A stretch of DNA of 64,000 nucleotides from Desulfosporosinus sp049943955 (GTDB lineage Bacteria; Bacillota; Desulfitobacteriia; Desulfitobacteriales; Desulfitobacteriaceae), in contig NZ_JBNFTW010000002.1 in assembly GCF_049943955.1 (NCBI RefSeq), forward strand, positions 186,001 through 250,000, read 5' to 3'. The notes under the pieces were generated by a model. It saw only the letters and a list, made by a program, of their open reading frames with translations, was not told the origin of the DNA and searched no databases. The position numbers and the translations under genes are program-made. Shown in pieces: positions 50,321 to 58,725 of the stretch. The first letter of the stretch is position 1. Every line of letters starts with the position of its first letter.

Positions 50321-51484
50321 CTAAGTTAATCTGCGTTCTACAAACCGACCGATTCGCTGTAATGCTTCTTCAAGCTGCTCCAGAGAATAAGCGTAGGAAC
50401 AGCGAATGAATCCTTCACCGGATGGTCCGAAGGCGGTCCCGGGTACGACGGCGACTTTTTCCTCTTTTAAGAGTTCTTCGGCAAAGGCCTCCGAGGATAA
50501 TTTCGTTTTCGATATATCCGGAAAGACATAAAAGGCACCCAGGGGCTCAAAACAATCCAGACCCATGGATCGAAAACCATGGACCATAAGCCGGCGTCGG
50601 CGATCATAGGCTGCGACCATTTCGTCTTTAGCTTCGGAAGCAGAGCGCAAAGCCTCAAGAGCGGCAATTTGGCCAGTGATTGGGGCACAGAGCATGGTAT
50701 ATTGATGAATTTTGGTCATTCCGCTGATAAGGTCAGGATGCCCGGCAACGTAGCCGATTCGCCAGCCTGTCATAGCGTAGGATTTTGAGAAACCGCTGAC
50801 GAAGAGGGTACGGTCGTGCATTTCCGGTAAACTGGCAAATGAAGTATGAGTGCCTTCGTAGGTAAGATCGGAATAAATATCATCGGCCAGGACGAGCAAA
50901 TCATGCTCTTTGACAAATTCGGCAATGGGCAGGAGATCTTCGCGCTGCATAATAGCCCCTGTAGGGTTATTGGGGTAAGATAACACTAGGAGCTTGACTT
51001 CGGGTGAGTAGGCTTGAGCCAGATCCTTAACCCGCAAACGGAACTTCTCATCAGCGTGGGTTGGAACATAGCGCACACTGGCTCCGGCTAAGGTTGCGCA
51101 GGGTCCGTAAGATACGTAGGAGGGATCGGGTACCAAAACAATATTTCCTGGTTCAAGGACAGCGCGCATAACCAGATCAACAGCTTCACTGGCACCGGTT
51201 GTAATCAGAATCTCTTTAAGTGGGTCATAGGAGAGGCCCATGGTAATGTTTAAATGATGGGCAAGCTCTTCCCGCAGTTCATAGAGTCCCGCGTTGCTGG
51301 TATACATCGTCTGCCCCTGTTCGAGAGAGAATATACCGCTTTCTCTCACAGTCCAGGGAGTTACGAAGTCAGGTTCGCCGACTCCCAGAGATATTACGTC
51401 TTTCATAGTGGCGACAAGATCGAAAAACTTACGGATTCCTGAAGGCGGCATATTAGCAACATGGCTGGCAAGATAACGATTCAC
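50321..51484 (-). CDS. Class I/II PLP aminotransferase
   Basis: A 387-residue fold-type I aminotransferase. The PLP lysine is in SGFSKSYAMTGWRIGY. The N-terminal ISLGVGEPDFVTP and the C-terminal arginine in FIRCSYA are typical. It resembles the PatA/AspC-like and MalY-adjacent group of Firmicutes, with aspartate, alanine or aromatic amino acids as possible substrates. The GTG start overlaps the end of the Lrp-type regulator gene, so the two are co-transcribed and probably functionally linked. Confidence 0.9.
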   Translation of the reverse strand: MNRYLASHVANMPPSGIRKFFDLVATMKDVISLGVGEPDFVTPWTVRESGIFSLEQGQTMYTSNAGLYELREELAHHLNITMGLSYDPLKEILITTGASEAVDLVMRAVLEPGNIVLVPDPSYVSYGPCATLAGASVRYVPTHADEKFRLRVKDLAQAYSPEVKLLVLSYPNNPTGAIMQREDLLPIAEFVKEHDLLVLADDIYSDLTYEGTHTSFASLPEMHDRTLFVSGFSKSYAMTGWRIGYVAGHPDLISGMTKIHQYTMLCAPITGQIAALEALRSASEAKDEMVAAYDRRRRLMVHGFRSMGLDCFEPLGAFYVFPDISKTKLSSEAFAEELLKEEKVAVVPGTAFGPSGEGFIRCSYAYSLEQLEEALQRIGRFVERRLT

Positions 51485-51978
51485 GGTGAAATCACGAGAC
51501 GTTGGAGTGTCTCTTCCTCACCCAAAAGTTCCACACCGTCCTGTTTATATCGGCGCAGTACAAAATGAGTGGCCGTACTCTGGATATGCTCAAGGGGAGC
51601 TAGTTTTTCCGCAACAAAAAGGGCAACATCCTGCATCGTCTTGCCTTCGATAAGTAAGGCCAAATCATATCCACCGGACATAAGCATCAACGATTTGATT
51701 TCTGGGAACTTTTGCAGCCGTTTCGCAATTTTGTCAAAACCATAACCGCGCTGAGGGAGGACTCTTACTTCAATCAGAGCAGAAACTTTTTCTTCACCCG
51801 TCCGTTCCCAATTGATTACAGGCTGATAACCGGCAATGATTTTTTCCTTTTCCCAGTCCTTGATCCGCCTTTTGATGTATTCCGCGGATAAGCCGGTTTG
51901 CAGTGAAAGTTCCTCCGGAGTTAAGCGGCAGTCTTTAGCTATAATTTTAAGCAATTTGCGATCTTCTGGAGTGAGCAT
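51481..51978 (-). CDS. Lrp/AsnC-family regulator
   Basis: A 165-residue regulator. Residues 1-60 are a winged helix with the AsnC pattern (LLKIIAKDCRLTPEELSLQTGLSAEYIKRRIKDWEKEKIIAGY). Residues about 65-150 are the RAM amino-acid-sensing domain (ALIEVRV, SGGYDLALLIEGKTMQDVALFV). I chose the ATG at 51978, after GAGGTG; an upstream start adds 12 residues without a ribosome site. It lies directly upstream of and overlaps the aminotransferase gene, so amino-acid-responsive control of that gene is expected. Confidence 0.87.
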   Translation of the reverse strand: MLTPEDRKLLKIIAKDCRLTPEELSLQTGLSAEYIKRRIKDWEKEKIIAGYQPVINWERTGEEKVSALIEVRVLPQRGYGFDKIAKRLQKFPEIKSLMLMSGGYDLALLIEGKTMQDVALFVAEKLAPLEHIQSTATHFVLRRYKQDGVELLGEEETLQRLVISP

Positions 51979-52014
51979 CCTTTTACACCTCTTTAAACAA
52001 TCTAATAAGGTCAA

Positions 52015-52339
52015 TAAACATTATCATAACTTAGAACAACAAAAATTACAAGGATGTTTTATATAACAGAGGCTCGTTTTGTAATATTAACTTTTGCAAA
52101 AACCTAAGGGAACATCTAGTGGTTCTGGTGTAATATCTGTCCTTCAGCGGATAGATAGACGATATATTAAGTAAAGTTTAATATGGTCAATATTTAATTC
52201 TCTAAATCAGGGGAAATAAAGGGGAAAAAAGCAGACAAAAGTTTGGGTTTGCAATAATTTCAGGTTATAATAGGTAATCATAAGCAAAACCTTTTATAAG
52301 AGCTGAAATAAGCTTTAAGTAGTGGGAGGCTGCATTAAA
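52015..52339. other. Intergenic region with fmdB promoter
   Basis: AT-rich stretch between the divergent Lrp and FmdB genes. The clear signal is the FmdB promoter at 52243-52271. No gene or strong hairpin was seen. Confidence 0.5.
52243..52271 (+). promoter_or_regulatory. Sigma-A promoter for fmdB-trmL
   Basis: TTGGGT (52243-52248), a 17-base spacer and perfect TATAAT (52266-52271), about 70 bases before the FmdB start. Confidence 0.65.
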
Positions 52340-52555
52340 TTGCCCATGTATGAATTCAAATGTCCAAGTTGTGGCTTGCTAACCACAGAATTATGCAGAT
52401 TAGGTGAAAATGGAGAGTCCGTATCATGCCCCGGCTGCGGACATAAAGGTCTTTCCAAACAATTATCCAAATTTTCTAGTCCCGGAGTGACTAAAGGAAG
52501 CAGCGGCGGAACTTGTTCACCCGGGTGTCATGGAAATTGTTCCGGGTGTCATTGA
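52340..52555 (+). CDS. FmdB-type zinc-ribbon protein
   Basis: A 71-residue protein. The start MPMYEFKCPSCG and the second CPGCG pair form the zinc ribbon of the FmdB family. The C-terminus is glycine- and cysteine-rich (GTCSPGCHGNCSGC). I place the start at a TTG at 52340 because the family begins at this point; GGGAGG lies 10 bases upstream, and the longer GTG frame has no better site. The family's role is regulatory or chaperone-like and not well defined. trmL follows after 15 bases. Confidence 0.8.
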   Translation: MPMYEFKCPSCGLLTTELCRLGENGESVSCPGCGHKGLSKQLSKFSSPGVTKGSSGGTCSPGCHGNCSGCH

Positions 52556-52570
52556 AAGGGGAACCAGGTT

Positions 52571-53041
52571 TTGAACAATCGACTTAATATAGTAATGGTT
52601 GAGCCGGAAATCCCGCCCAATACGGGAAATGTGGCTCGGCTTTGCGCTGCAACAGGAGCTGCACTCCATCTGGTTAAACCATTGGGTTTTAGCATTGACG
52701 ATAAGCATTTAAAGCGTGCCGGCTTAGATTATTGGCACCTTCTTGATATCTTCTATTATGACAATTTTAACGATTTTGAAGAAAAAAACCCCAGTGGACT
52801 CCGTTACTTAGCAACTACAAAAGGTGGCCGTTCCTATACTGATATGGTTTATGAACCGGGGGGATATTTAATTTTCGGTAAGGAAACGAAAGGATTATCA
52901 CCCGAAATTTTGGGCCGTTACCCGGACAAAACTATAAGACTGCCGATGCGCGCGGAAGCGCGCTCCTTAAACTTATCCAATTCAGTAGCTGTTGTTGTTT
53001 ATGAAGTATTGCGTCAATGGGGCTTTCCGAATCTTGTTTAA
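52571..53041 (+). CDS. trmL: tRNA (cytidine/uridine-2'-O)-methyltransferase TrmL
   Basis: A 156-residue SPOUT-fold methyltransferase acting on the wobble position 34 of tRNA-Leu. The family motifs are NIVMVEPEIPPNTGNVARLCAATGA, LIFGKETKGL and LPMRAEARSLNLSNSVAVVVYE, which form the trefoil knot that binds S-adenosylmethionine. The TTG start follows AAAGGGG. Length is normal. It is the second gene in an fmdB-trmL-phosphorylase-tagO transcript. Confidence 0.93.
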   Translation: MNNRLNIVMVEPEIPPNTGNVARLCAATGAALHLVKPLGFSIDDKHLKRAGLDYWHLLDIFYYDNFNDFEEKNPSGLRYLATTKGGRSYTDMVYEPGGYLIFGKETKGLSPEILGRYPDKTIRLPMRAEARSLNLSNSVAVVVYEVLRQWGFPNLV

Positions 53042-53056
53042 AAAGGAGGAGAAACT

Positions 53057-53899
53057 ATGATACCCAAAGTTGACGTAGGGTTAATATGTGGTTCAAGCAC
53101 TAATTCGCTTTCCTTTCCTAAGGATTTAAAGATACCTGGAACGAAGGTGCTGGGTGAGGCCTTGATTTTTGATACGCCTTATGGACCTTCGCCGGAATTT
53201 ACCCATTTTTCTTATGCAGGCAAAGAGGCTTTAACGTGCCGGATGCATGGCTGGAGGCAGGGGGTCACCAGAGCTCAGGCTTCTCAGCAAATTTTTTGGG
53301 TCTTTCATCAAGCAGGTGTCCACGTAGTTTTAACTGAGGGCGGGGTCGGTGGAATTAATCATCTGCTAAAACCTCGTGATATTATTATTCCCCACGATTA
53401 TTTGGACTTTTCGATGCGTAAAGATGTGTCCATCGGACTTCCCTATTTGTTAACTATGCGCAATGCAGTTTGCCCGGATTTGATTAAAGTCTTACATGAG
53501 ACCGTTTTACAAAACCAGCCACCGCGCTATGTCTTTGAACGAGGGGTTTATGTTTGTACGGACGGGCGTCATTTTGAAAGTCCTTCCGAAGTTCAGATGT
53601 TTAAACAGATGGGTGGCGATGTCATCGGACAATCCATGTGTCCGGAAGTATATTTGGCTCGAGAAATCGGAGCCCATTACGCTACGGTCCAGCTTGTTGT
53701 TAACTATGCTGAAGGTATCATCAAGGATTGGGAACACGAGGAATTGGCTGATATTTTTTATAATCAGTCCAATTTCGCCGGCAGGATTTTGTTGAATGCT
53801 ATGGCTATGCTTCCTCAAACCTTTTCCTGTTCTTGTTTGGAACTGCGCCAACCGACGATGCTGCGTGACAAGCTTGAGCCTAAGACTGCGGAGGAATAA
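53057..53899 (+). CDS. MTAP/PNP-family nucleoside phosphorylase
   Basis: A 280-residue purine phosphorylase of the MTAP subfamily, which cleaves methylthioadenosine or purine nucleosides with phosphate. Markers are the N-terminal VGLICGSST, a central TEGGVGGINHLLKPRDIIIPHDYLDF, and the conserved QSMCPEVYLAREIGAHYATVQLVVNYAEG. The histidine of HDYLDF fits the purine pocket. The substrate preference is not settled by sequence. AAAAGGAGG precedes the ATG. The tagO-like gene starts two bases after its stop. Confidence 0.85.
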   Translation: MIPKVDVGLICGSSTNSLSFPKDLKIPGTKVLGEALIFDTPYGPSPEFTHFSYAGKEALTCRMHGWRQGVTRAQASQQIFWVFHQAGVHVVLTEGGVGGINHLLKPRDIIIPHDYLDFSMRKDVSIGLPYLLTMRNAVCPDLIKVLHETVLQNQPPRYVFERGVYVCTDGRHFESPSEVQMFKQMGGDVIGQSMCPEVYLAREIGAHYATVQLVVNYAEGIIKDWEHEELADIFYNQSNFAGRILLNAMAMLPQTFSCSCLELRQPTMLRDKLEPKTAEE

Positions 53900-53901
53900 T
53901 C

Positions 53902-54945
53902 ATGGCCTATATACTAACCTTTGCCTTGGCCTTAGTAATTGCAGTTGTCTGTACGCCGCTGACGATGAAACTGGCCCAAAAATGGGGGGCTATTGCTTAT
54001 CCGGGAGGGCGTCACGTTCATAAAAAGCCTATTCCCCGCTTAGGCGGATTGGCATTGTACGCCGGCTTTTGGCTGGCGGCGGCATTAACCCAGAAATGGG
54101 ATCTATCGTTCTGGGGGCTATTTTTAGGCAGTACGTTAATTACGTTGGTTGGGGTTTGTGATGACATATGGGAAATTCGTCCAATAGTAAAGCTCTTTTG
54201 GCAAATTGTTTCAGCGGCATTGCTCTTTGGCTTTAATTTTTCCTTGGATTTCATTAAACTTCCTCTGATCGGGCGGCCAATTTACTTCACGGGTCTTTGG
54301 CTTGGTATTATAGGTTTTGCTTTAATGATCTTTTGGATAGTTGGCCTGGTCAATACAGTTAATATCTCGGATGGCTTAGATGGACTCGCCGCTGGGATAT
54401 GCTTTATGGCGGCGCTGTTGTTGTTCTGGTCAGCAAATCAAATCATTAGTCCTGCAGCGCATCTGACCTTGGCTTTAGCCGGATCACTGCTGGGATTTTT
54501 ATTGTTTAATTTTCCCCCGGCGAAGGTTTTTATGGGGGATTCCGGAAGTATGTTTATCGGCTATATTATTGGCGGCCTTTCCATTTACGGATTACTTAAG
54601 ACTGCGACAATTTTAGGCGTGGTTTTTCCGCTTCTCGTTATGGGCATGCCTGTAACGGACTTAACCTTTGCTATTATTCGCCGTAAACTTAGAGGACAAT
54701 CCGTAGCCACCGCTGATCGAGGACATTTGCATCATCGGCTTCTGGACGCGGGCCTTACCCAGCGTCAGGCGGTTTTGTCAATGTATGGAATCAGTGCTTG
54801 TTTCGGCATTTCCGCAGTTTTAGGAGCCAAAGGACAATGGATTATGGCTTTAGCTATTCTCATCCTTGTCTTTGCGCTCCTGGTAATTATTTTAATGCGC
54901 AGAACTGCAATGTTGGCAGTTTTCGGCCGTCGTCACTCAAAATAG
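53902..54945 (+). CDS. tagO: Undecaprenyl-phosphate GlcNAc-1-phosphate transferase
   Basis: A 347-residue integral membrane enzyme of the MraY/WecA/TagO family with about ten hydrophobic segments. It transfers N-acetylhexosamine-1-phosphate from UDP-sugar to undecaprenyl phosphate, the first step of wall teichoic acid or polysaccharide assembly. Key motifs are GVCDDIWEI (DD pair), NTVNISDGLDGLAAG and KVFMGDSGSMF, and the cytoplasmic loop HLHHRLLDAGLTQ. These residues distinguish it from MraY, which has a different loop. The start codon lies two bases after the phosphorylase stop. Confidence 0.88.
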   Translation: MAYILTFALALVIAVVCTPLTMKLAQKWGAIAYPGGRHVHKKPIPRLGGLALYAGFWLAAALTQKWDLSFWGLFLGSTLITLVGVCDDIWEIRPIVKLFWQIVSAALLFGFNFSLDFIKLPLIGRPIYFTGLWLGIIGFALMIFWIVGLVNTVNISDGLDGLAAGICFMAALLLFWSANQIISPAAHLTLALAGSLLGFLLFNFPPAKVFMGDSGSMFIGYIIGGLSIYGLLKTATILGVVFPLLVMGMPVTDLTFAIIRRKLRGQSVATADRGHLHHRLLDAGLTQRQAVLSMYGISACFGISAVLGAKGQWIMALAILILVFALLVIILMRRTAMLAVFGRRHSK

Positions 54946-55065
54946 AAGCTTAATTATAATAGAGGACTTAAAGAAGCCTAAATTTCTTTGAAGCTTCTAT
55001 ATAGCAGTATTCTTCACACTTATACCCTCAGCGATGCATATGATGATCGGAAAGGGGGTATAAGT

Positions 55066-56022
55066 ATGCCACTGAATATTTTTGCCTTTTACAATGGACT
55101 AACGGAACAAGTAAAGGGTTACCCATATTTGGTACGATACGGAAATAGCATTGATCAGTTCGATATTTTTCAAATGCCTATTCAGAATGATGGAACGCTT
55201 CAAGGCAGACCCAGTCAAAGAATAATCTCCGAAGCCCATGCCAAGGGGATTAAGGTTTTTTTAACCGTCAGTAACTTGACACAAAGGGGACTCTTTTCGA
55301 CAGATTTAATGACTCGGTTGGTGCGGGACCGACAATTCGCAGATTATGTTTGGGGGAACATAAGGAATCTTCTGGCACAGTATCAGTTTGATGGAGTCAA
55401 TCTAGATCTGGAAAAAGCGAGTCCGGGAGACCGGCAGCTTTTTACTCAGCTTATCCAAAGGTGGGCAACTCTGTTTCATCAAGCGAACTATATTGTTACT
55501 ATTGATGTACCGGCAAAGTCCTCGAGTGAACCTCTTGATCCATGGAAAGGCGTCTTTGATTATCAGGCTATCGGCCAGGTTGTTGATGAGGTTATCATCA
55601 TGACTTATGAAGAGCATTGGCCGGCAAGTCCTCCGGGATCAGTAGCGTCTTTGCCTTGGGTCAATGAGAATTTAAACTATGCTTTAGCAAATATTCCGGC
55701 CCGCAAAATCTATATGGGTATTCCGCTTTACGGCTATGATTGGTCAGAACGAGGTGGGGCCCAGAGCATCAGTTACCAAAGGGCAGTAGACCTTGCTAAA
55801 CGTTATGGCGCTCCAATCCTTTGGGATTCAAGACAACACGGCTTGCATTTTCGCTATGAAACTATGGGTGTTAAACATACCGTATATTTCGAAGACCCTC
55901 GCAGCTTGAAAGATAAGCTGGACCTTGCTTTAAGTAAGGGCATTCGAGGAGTCGCCCTTTGGGAAATGAATTTAAGTTATCCTGCATTGTGGGAAGTGCT
56001 TCAAGTATATTCAGCGCGTTAA
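55066..56022 (+). CDS. GH18 spore-type glycosyl hydrolase
   Basis: A 318-residue glycoside hydrolase family 18 protein. The catalytic DGxxLDxE motif is seen in FDGVNLDLEKA, with its Glu as the proton donor, and IMTYEEHW and GYDWSE follow. There is no LysM or signal peptide in the chosen frame, unlike the B. subtilis spore hydrolases YaaH and YdhD. The ATG at 55066 follows AAAGGGGG; the longer frame upstream has no site. It is in a row with tagO and UPF0173. A role in spore cortex or germination is inferred. Confidence 0.82.
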   Translation: MPLNIFAFYNGLTEQVKGYPYLVRYGNSIDQFDIFQMPIQNDGTLQGRPSQRIISEAHAKGIKVFLTVSNLTQRGLFSTDLMTRLVRDRQFADYVWGNIRNLLAQYQFDGVNLDLEKASPGDRQLFTQLIQRWATLFHQANYIVTIDVPAKSSSEPLDPWKGVFDYQAIGQVVDEVIIMTYEEHWPASPPGSVASLPWVNENLNYALANIPARKIYMGIPLYGYDWSERGGAQSISYQRAVDLAKRYGAPILWDSRQHGLHFRYETMGVKHTVYFEDPRSLKDKLDLALSKGIRGVALWEMNLSYPALWEVLQVYSAR

Positions 56023-56045
56023 AGCGATCAGATGGAGGTTAAAGA

Positions 56046-56747
56046 ATGAATATTCGTTTCCACGGTCATTCGTGCTTCGAAATTGAGAGCGAGGCAGGAA
56101 GAATCATTATTGATCCCTTTTTAAGAGGGAACCCGAGTACTACAGCGAAACCTGAAGACTTCAAACAGCTTGATGCGATTTTAGTTACCCACGGTCACCA
56201 CGATCATTTAGGCGATGCTGTAGAATTGTCGCAACAAACAGGTGCTCCTATTATTGCAGTCTATGAGCTAGCGGCCTATTGCCAAAGTCAAGGCGCCGCG
56301 ACCCATGGCATGCATATTGGAGGAAAACATCGTTTCCCTTTCGGATGGGTTAAGCTTACTTTGGCACTTCATGGTTCAGGGATTGAAGAGACAGCAGGAG
56401 GGCCTATGATCTATGGCGGCCCCCCCTGCGGCTTTCTGCTTCAAATAGAAGGAAAATGGCTTTACCATGCCGGAGATACCGGATTATTTGGAGATATGGA
56501 ACTGATTGGCTTGCGGCATCCATTGGAACTCGCCATGCTGCCCATCGGTGATAACTTTGTTATGGGCGTCGAGGAAGCGGCCCACGCATCCCAATTACTG
56601 CGCTCAAAAGCAGTTATCCCCATGCATTACAATACCTTTCCTCTAATCAACCAGGATGTTAACGAGTTCCTGCGCATGCTGCAGCGCAGAGTTCCAGAGA
56701 CGAAGGGCATAGTACTTAATGCAGGGGAATCTTTCGAATTAGTTTAG
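56046..56747 (+). CDS. UPF0173 metal-dependent hydrolase (YtkL-like)
   Basis: A 233-residue metallo-beta-lactamase-fold protein. The metal motif THGHHDHLGDA is intact, with later His/Asp ligands in HAGDTGLFGDM and MHYNTFPL. The family is widely conserved and of unclear function. TGGAGG precedes the ATG, which lies 23 bases after the GH18 gene. It is not expected to be PhnP, although both belong to the same superfamily, since its sequence is of the YtkL/UPF0173 type. Confidence 0.9.
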   Translation: MNIRFHGHSCFEIESEAGRIIIDPFLRGNPSTTAKPEDFKQLDAILVTHGHHDHLGDAVELSQQTGAPIIAVYELAAYCQSQGAATHGMHIGGKHRFPFGWVKLTLALHGSGIEETAGGPMIYGGPPCGFLLQIEGKWLYHAGDTGLFGDMELIGLRHPLELAMLPIGDNFVMGVEEAAHASQLLRSKAVIPMHYNTFPLINQDVNEFLRMLQRRVPETKGIVLNAGESFELV

Positions 56748-56795
56748 CCCACATAACATATAAAATAAAATGAAAACTGAATAATAATTATGCTG

Positions 56796-56832
56796 AAATA
56801 TCCCGCTTGTCGATCAGGCGGGATATTTTTAA
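56796..56832. terminator. Terminator after UPF0173
   Basis: AAATATCCCGC (56796-56806) pairs perfectly with GCGGGATATTT (56818-56828), followed by TTAATT. It ends the fmdB-to-UPF0173 run. Confidence 0.85.
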
Positions 56833-56870
56833 TTAAAAAGGGCAAAACTTTTAGAAAAGGAGATGAGAAC

Positions 56871-57011
56871 ATGACCAGAAAAATGTGTACCCTTCGTTGT
56901 CTCTATGGAGTTGACGGACGTTGTCGCTTAGAACATTTGCTGGGAGAAAGAGGACCAAATTGCCCACATTATGAAGAAGATCTATTTACCATGAGCAGGG
57001 GGAGGATATAA
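56871..57011 (+). CDS. Small Cys-rich protein (46 residues)
   Basis: A 46-residue protein with four cysteines (residues 6, 10, 18 and 31) in the pattern MCTLRCLYGVDGRCRLEH...PNCPHYEE, which suggests a metal-binding knuckle. I recall similar short clostridial proteins of unknown function. The ATG at 56871 has AAAAGGAG 8 bases upstream; the longer frame crosses the terminator. The SASP gene starts one base after its stop, so the two are coupled. Confidence 0.65.
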   Translation: MTRKMCTLRCLYGVDGRCRLEHLLGERGPNCPHYEEDLFTMSRGRI

Positions 57012-57012
57012 G

Positions 57013-57210
57013 ATGAAATCAGCAAAACCAAGAGTAAGACGAACAGACCCCTTAGAACCGTTGAAGATGGAAATAGCCGCAGAATTGGGGCTTTTAGAGC
57101 AAGTTAAAACCAAAGGCTGGCATTCCTTAAACGCCAAAGATGCCGGCAAGATCGGCGGATTAATGACCCAACGGCGGAGACGGGAAAATCTTAAAGATAG
57201 AAACGAATAA
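57013..57210 (+). CDS. Alpha/beta-type small acid-soluble spore protein
   Basis: A 65-residue protein. Residues 17-28 read LKMEIAAELGLL, the region cut by the germination protease in SASPs, and residues 37-54 read LNAKDAGKIGGLMTQRRR, the DNA-binding half with the conserved GxIGG. The N-terminus is basic, and the protein is a little divergent from the major SASPs, closer to the minor SspF-type. It would coat and protect spore DNA. GGGGAGG precedes the ATG. Confidence 0.8.
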   Translation: MKSAKPRVRRTDPLEPLKMEIAAELGLLEQVKTKGWHSLNAKDAGKIGGLMTQRRRRENLKDRNE

Positions 57211-57224
57211 GCTAGTTCGATCTT

Positions 57225-57250
57225 CAATCATATGGTATAATTAATGATTG
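57225..57250 (+). promoter_or_regulatory. Promoter and palindrome before ytoI
   Basis: CAATCAT (57225-57231) and ATGATTG (57244-57250) are inverted copies around a TATAAT box (57236-57241). The -35 region is weak. It lies 28 bases before the start of the HTH/CBS protein and may be its own operator. Confidence 0.5.
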
Positions 57251-57278
57251 TATAGTAATAAGTGGGGAGCGTTATCAC

Positions 57279-58607
57279 TTGACAAAACATCAACAAATAT
57301 TAACATTCATTGAAGATTTAGCTATCGGCAGTAAGGTTTCTGTCCGGTTTATCGCTAAAGCCTTAGACGTCAGTGAGGGGACAGCTTATCGTGCCATTAA
57401 AGAGGCTGAGGCTAAGGGGTTAGTTCGCTCAATTCCAAAAGTTGGTACCATACGAATTGAAGGGGTTAAGGAACGCCAGATCGAAGATTTAACGTTGCGC
57501 GAAGTGTCACAGATCGCCGAAGGGGTTGTTATCTGTGGCTTTGAGCATCTCGATCGCTCCCCTCATAAATTTGTTATTGCTTCCATGGAACTCGATGCAA
57601 TGGGACGATATTTAGAAGAAAATGCCTTGTGCATTGTTGGTAATCGTCACAATGCTCAGATTTTGGCTTTAGAACATAATGCTTCCTTACTAATCACTGG
57701 AGGCTTGGAACCCGACGAAGATGTTGTTGCTTTGGCTCGGCAGCGTGAGTTAGTCATTATTCAATCACCCTATGATACATTTGCCGTGACTTCTATGATT
57801 AATCGCGCCCTTTATGATCGATTAATTCAAAAAGAGCTTATTTTAGTCGAAGATATTATGGTCAAAGATGTTAAGTATTTGAATGTCGATGCTACCGTAG
57901 AAGATTGGCGGAATCTTTCCCAAAGTACAGACCATAGCCGCTTTCCGGTCGTTGATAATGATATGAATCTTGTGGGGATTGTCACGGCGGTTGATGTTGC
58001 TGGAGAGGATCTCAAAACTCCGATCAAGGACGTTATGAACGGCAATCCCTTTATGGTTGGCCGCGATGATCCCGTAACCCATATTTCGCGCATTATGGTT
58101 TGGGAAGGATGGGAAATTGCAGTTGTAGCGGATCAGGGTAAGTTAATAGGAATTATCAGTTTACAAGATGTCATTGAAGCTTATCAGCAAGTTCAGAAAC
58201 AGCCTCAGTTCGGAGAGACTGTTGATAATCTGGTGTTAAGTGGGTTCAGGTTTGTTGATGATTCCGAACATCTTTCCATTGAAGGTGAAATTACCAACGC
58301 CATGGTGGATGACTACGGATCAGCCAGTTGTGGTGTTATTGTTACAGTCATGAATATGGCTGGATATATCGGGCTTCGCAAGAAATACAGACTCAACGCA
58401 ATTACCGAAAACTTTACTCTCTATCAGCTTCAGCCCATACCCGTAGGGACGGAAATTACCGTTACTGCTAAACTTCTTTTGGTAGCTAAGAAACATTGTA
58501 ATATTGAAGTAGAAGTTACGGTTGAAAATGAAATAGTTGCTAAAGGTCTGATGACAGCACGTATTGGAGATAAAAAACTGGTGAATGAAAGCAGTTCTTT
58601 AATTTAA
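57279..58607 (+). CDS. ytoI: HTH-DRTGG-CBS-hotdog protein YtoI
   Basis: A 442-residue multidomain protein of the YtoI type. An N-terminal winged helix (residues about 5-65, ALDVSEGTAYRAIKEAEAKGLVRSIPKVGTIRI) is followed by a DRTGG domain (70-180), two CBS modules (190-320, e.g. VEDIMVKDVKYLNVDATVEDW and VKDVMNGNPFMVGRDDPVTH), and a hotdog-fold thioesterase-like domain (330-430). It may sense adenine nucleotides and acyl-CoA and control transcription; the family's precise job is unknown. The TTG start follows GGGGAG. dnaE follows. Confidence 0.87.
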   Translation: MTKHQQILTFIEDLAIGSKVSVRFIAKALDVSEGTAYRAIKEAEAKGLVRSIPKVGTIRIEGVKERQIEDLTLREVSQIAEGVVICGFEHLDRSPHKFVIASMELDAMGRYLEENALCIVGNRHNAQILALEHNASLLITGGLEPDEDVVALARQRELVIIQSPYDTFAVTSMINRALYDRLIQKELILVEDIMVKDVKYLNVDATVEDWRNLSQSTDHSRFPVVDNDMNLVGIVTAVDVAGEDLKTPIKDVMNGNPFMVGRDDPVTHISRIMVWEGWEIAVVADQGKLIGIISLQDVIEAYQQVQKQPQFGETVDNLVLSGFRFVDDSEHLSIEGEITNAMVDDYGSASCGVIVTVMNMAGYIGLRKKYRLNAITENFTLYQLQPIPVGTEITVTAKLLLVAKKHCNIEVEVTVENEIVAKGLMTARIGDKKLVNESSSLI

Positions 58608-58725
58608 TTGACGATGATTTTATTCCTTGGCAAAAGTTACAGGTTACAAATGAATCAACAATTGTTGAATGACGGGTCTTGAATTTTTCAAGGCCTTTGC
58701 TATATATCTTGAGGAGAGATATGTG

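Noticed and set aside
56046..56747. PhnP, the missing phosphodiesterase of the C-P lyase pathway
   Set aside because: It belongs to the same metallo-beta-lactamase superfamily, but its sequence is of the UPF0173/YtkL type and it lies 18 kb from the phn genes.
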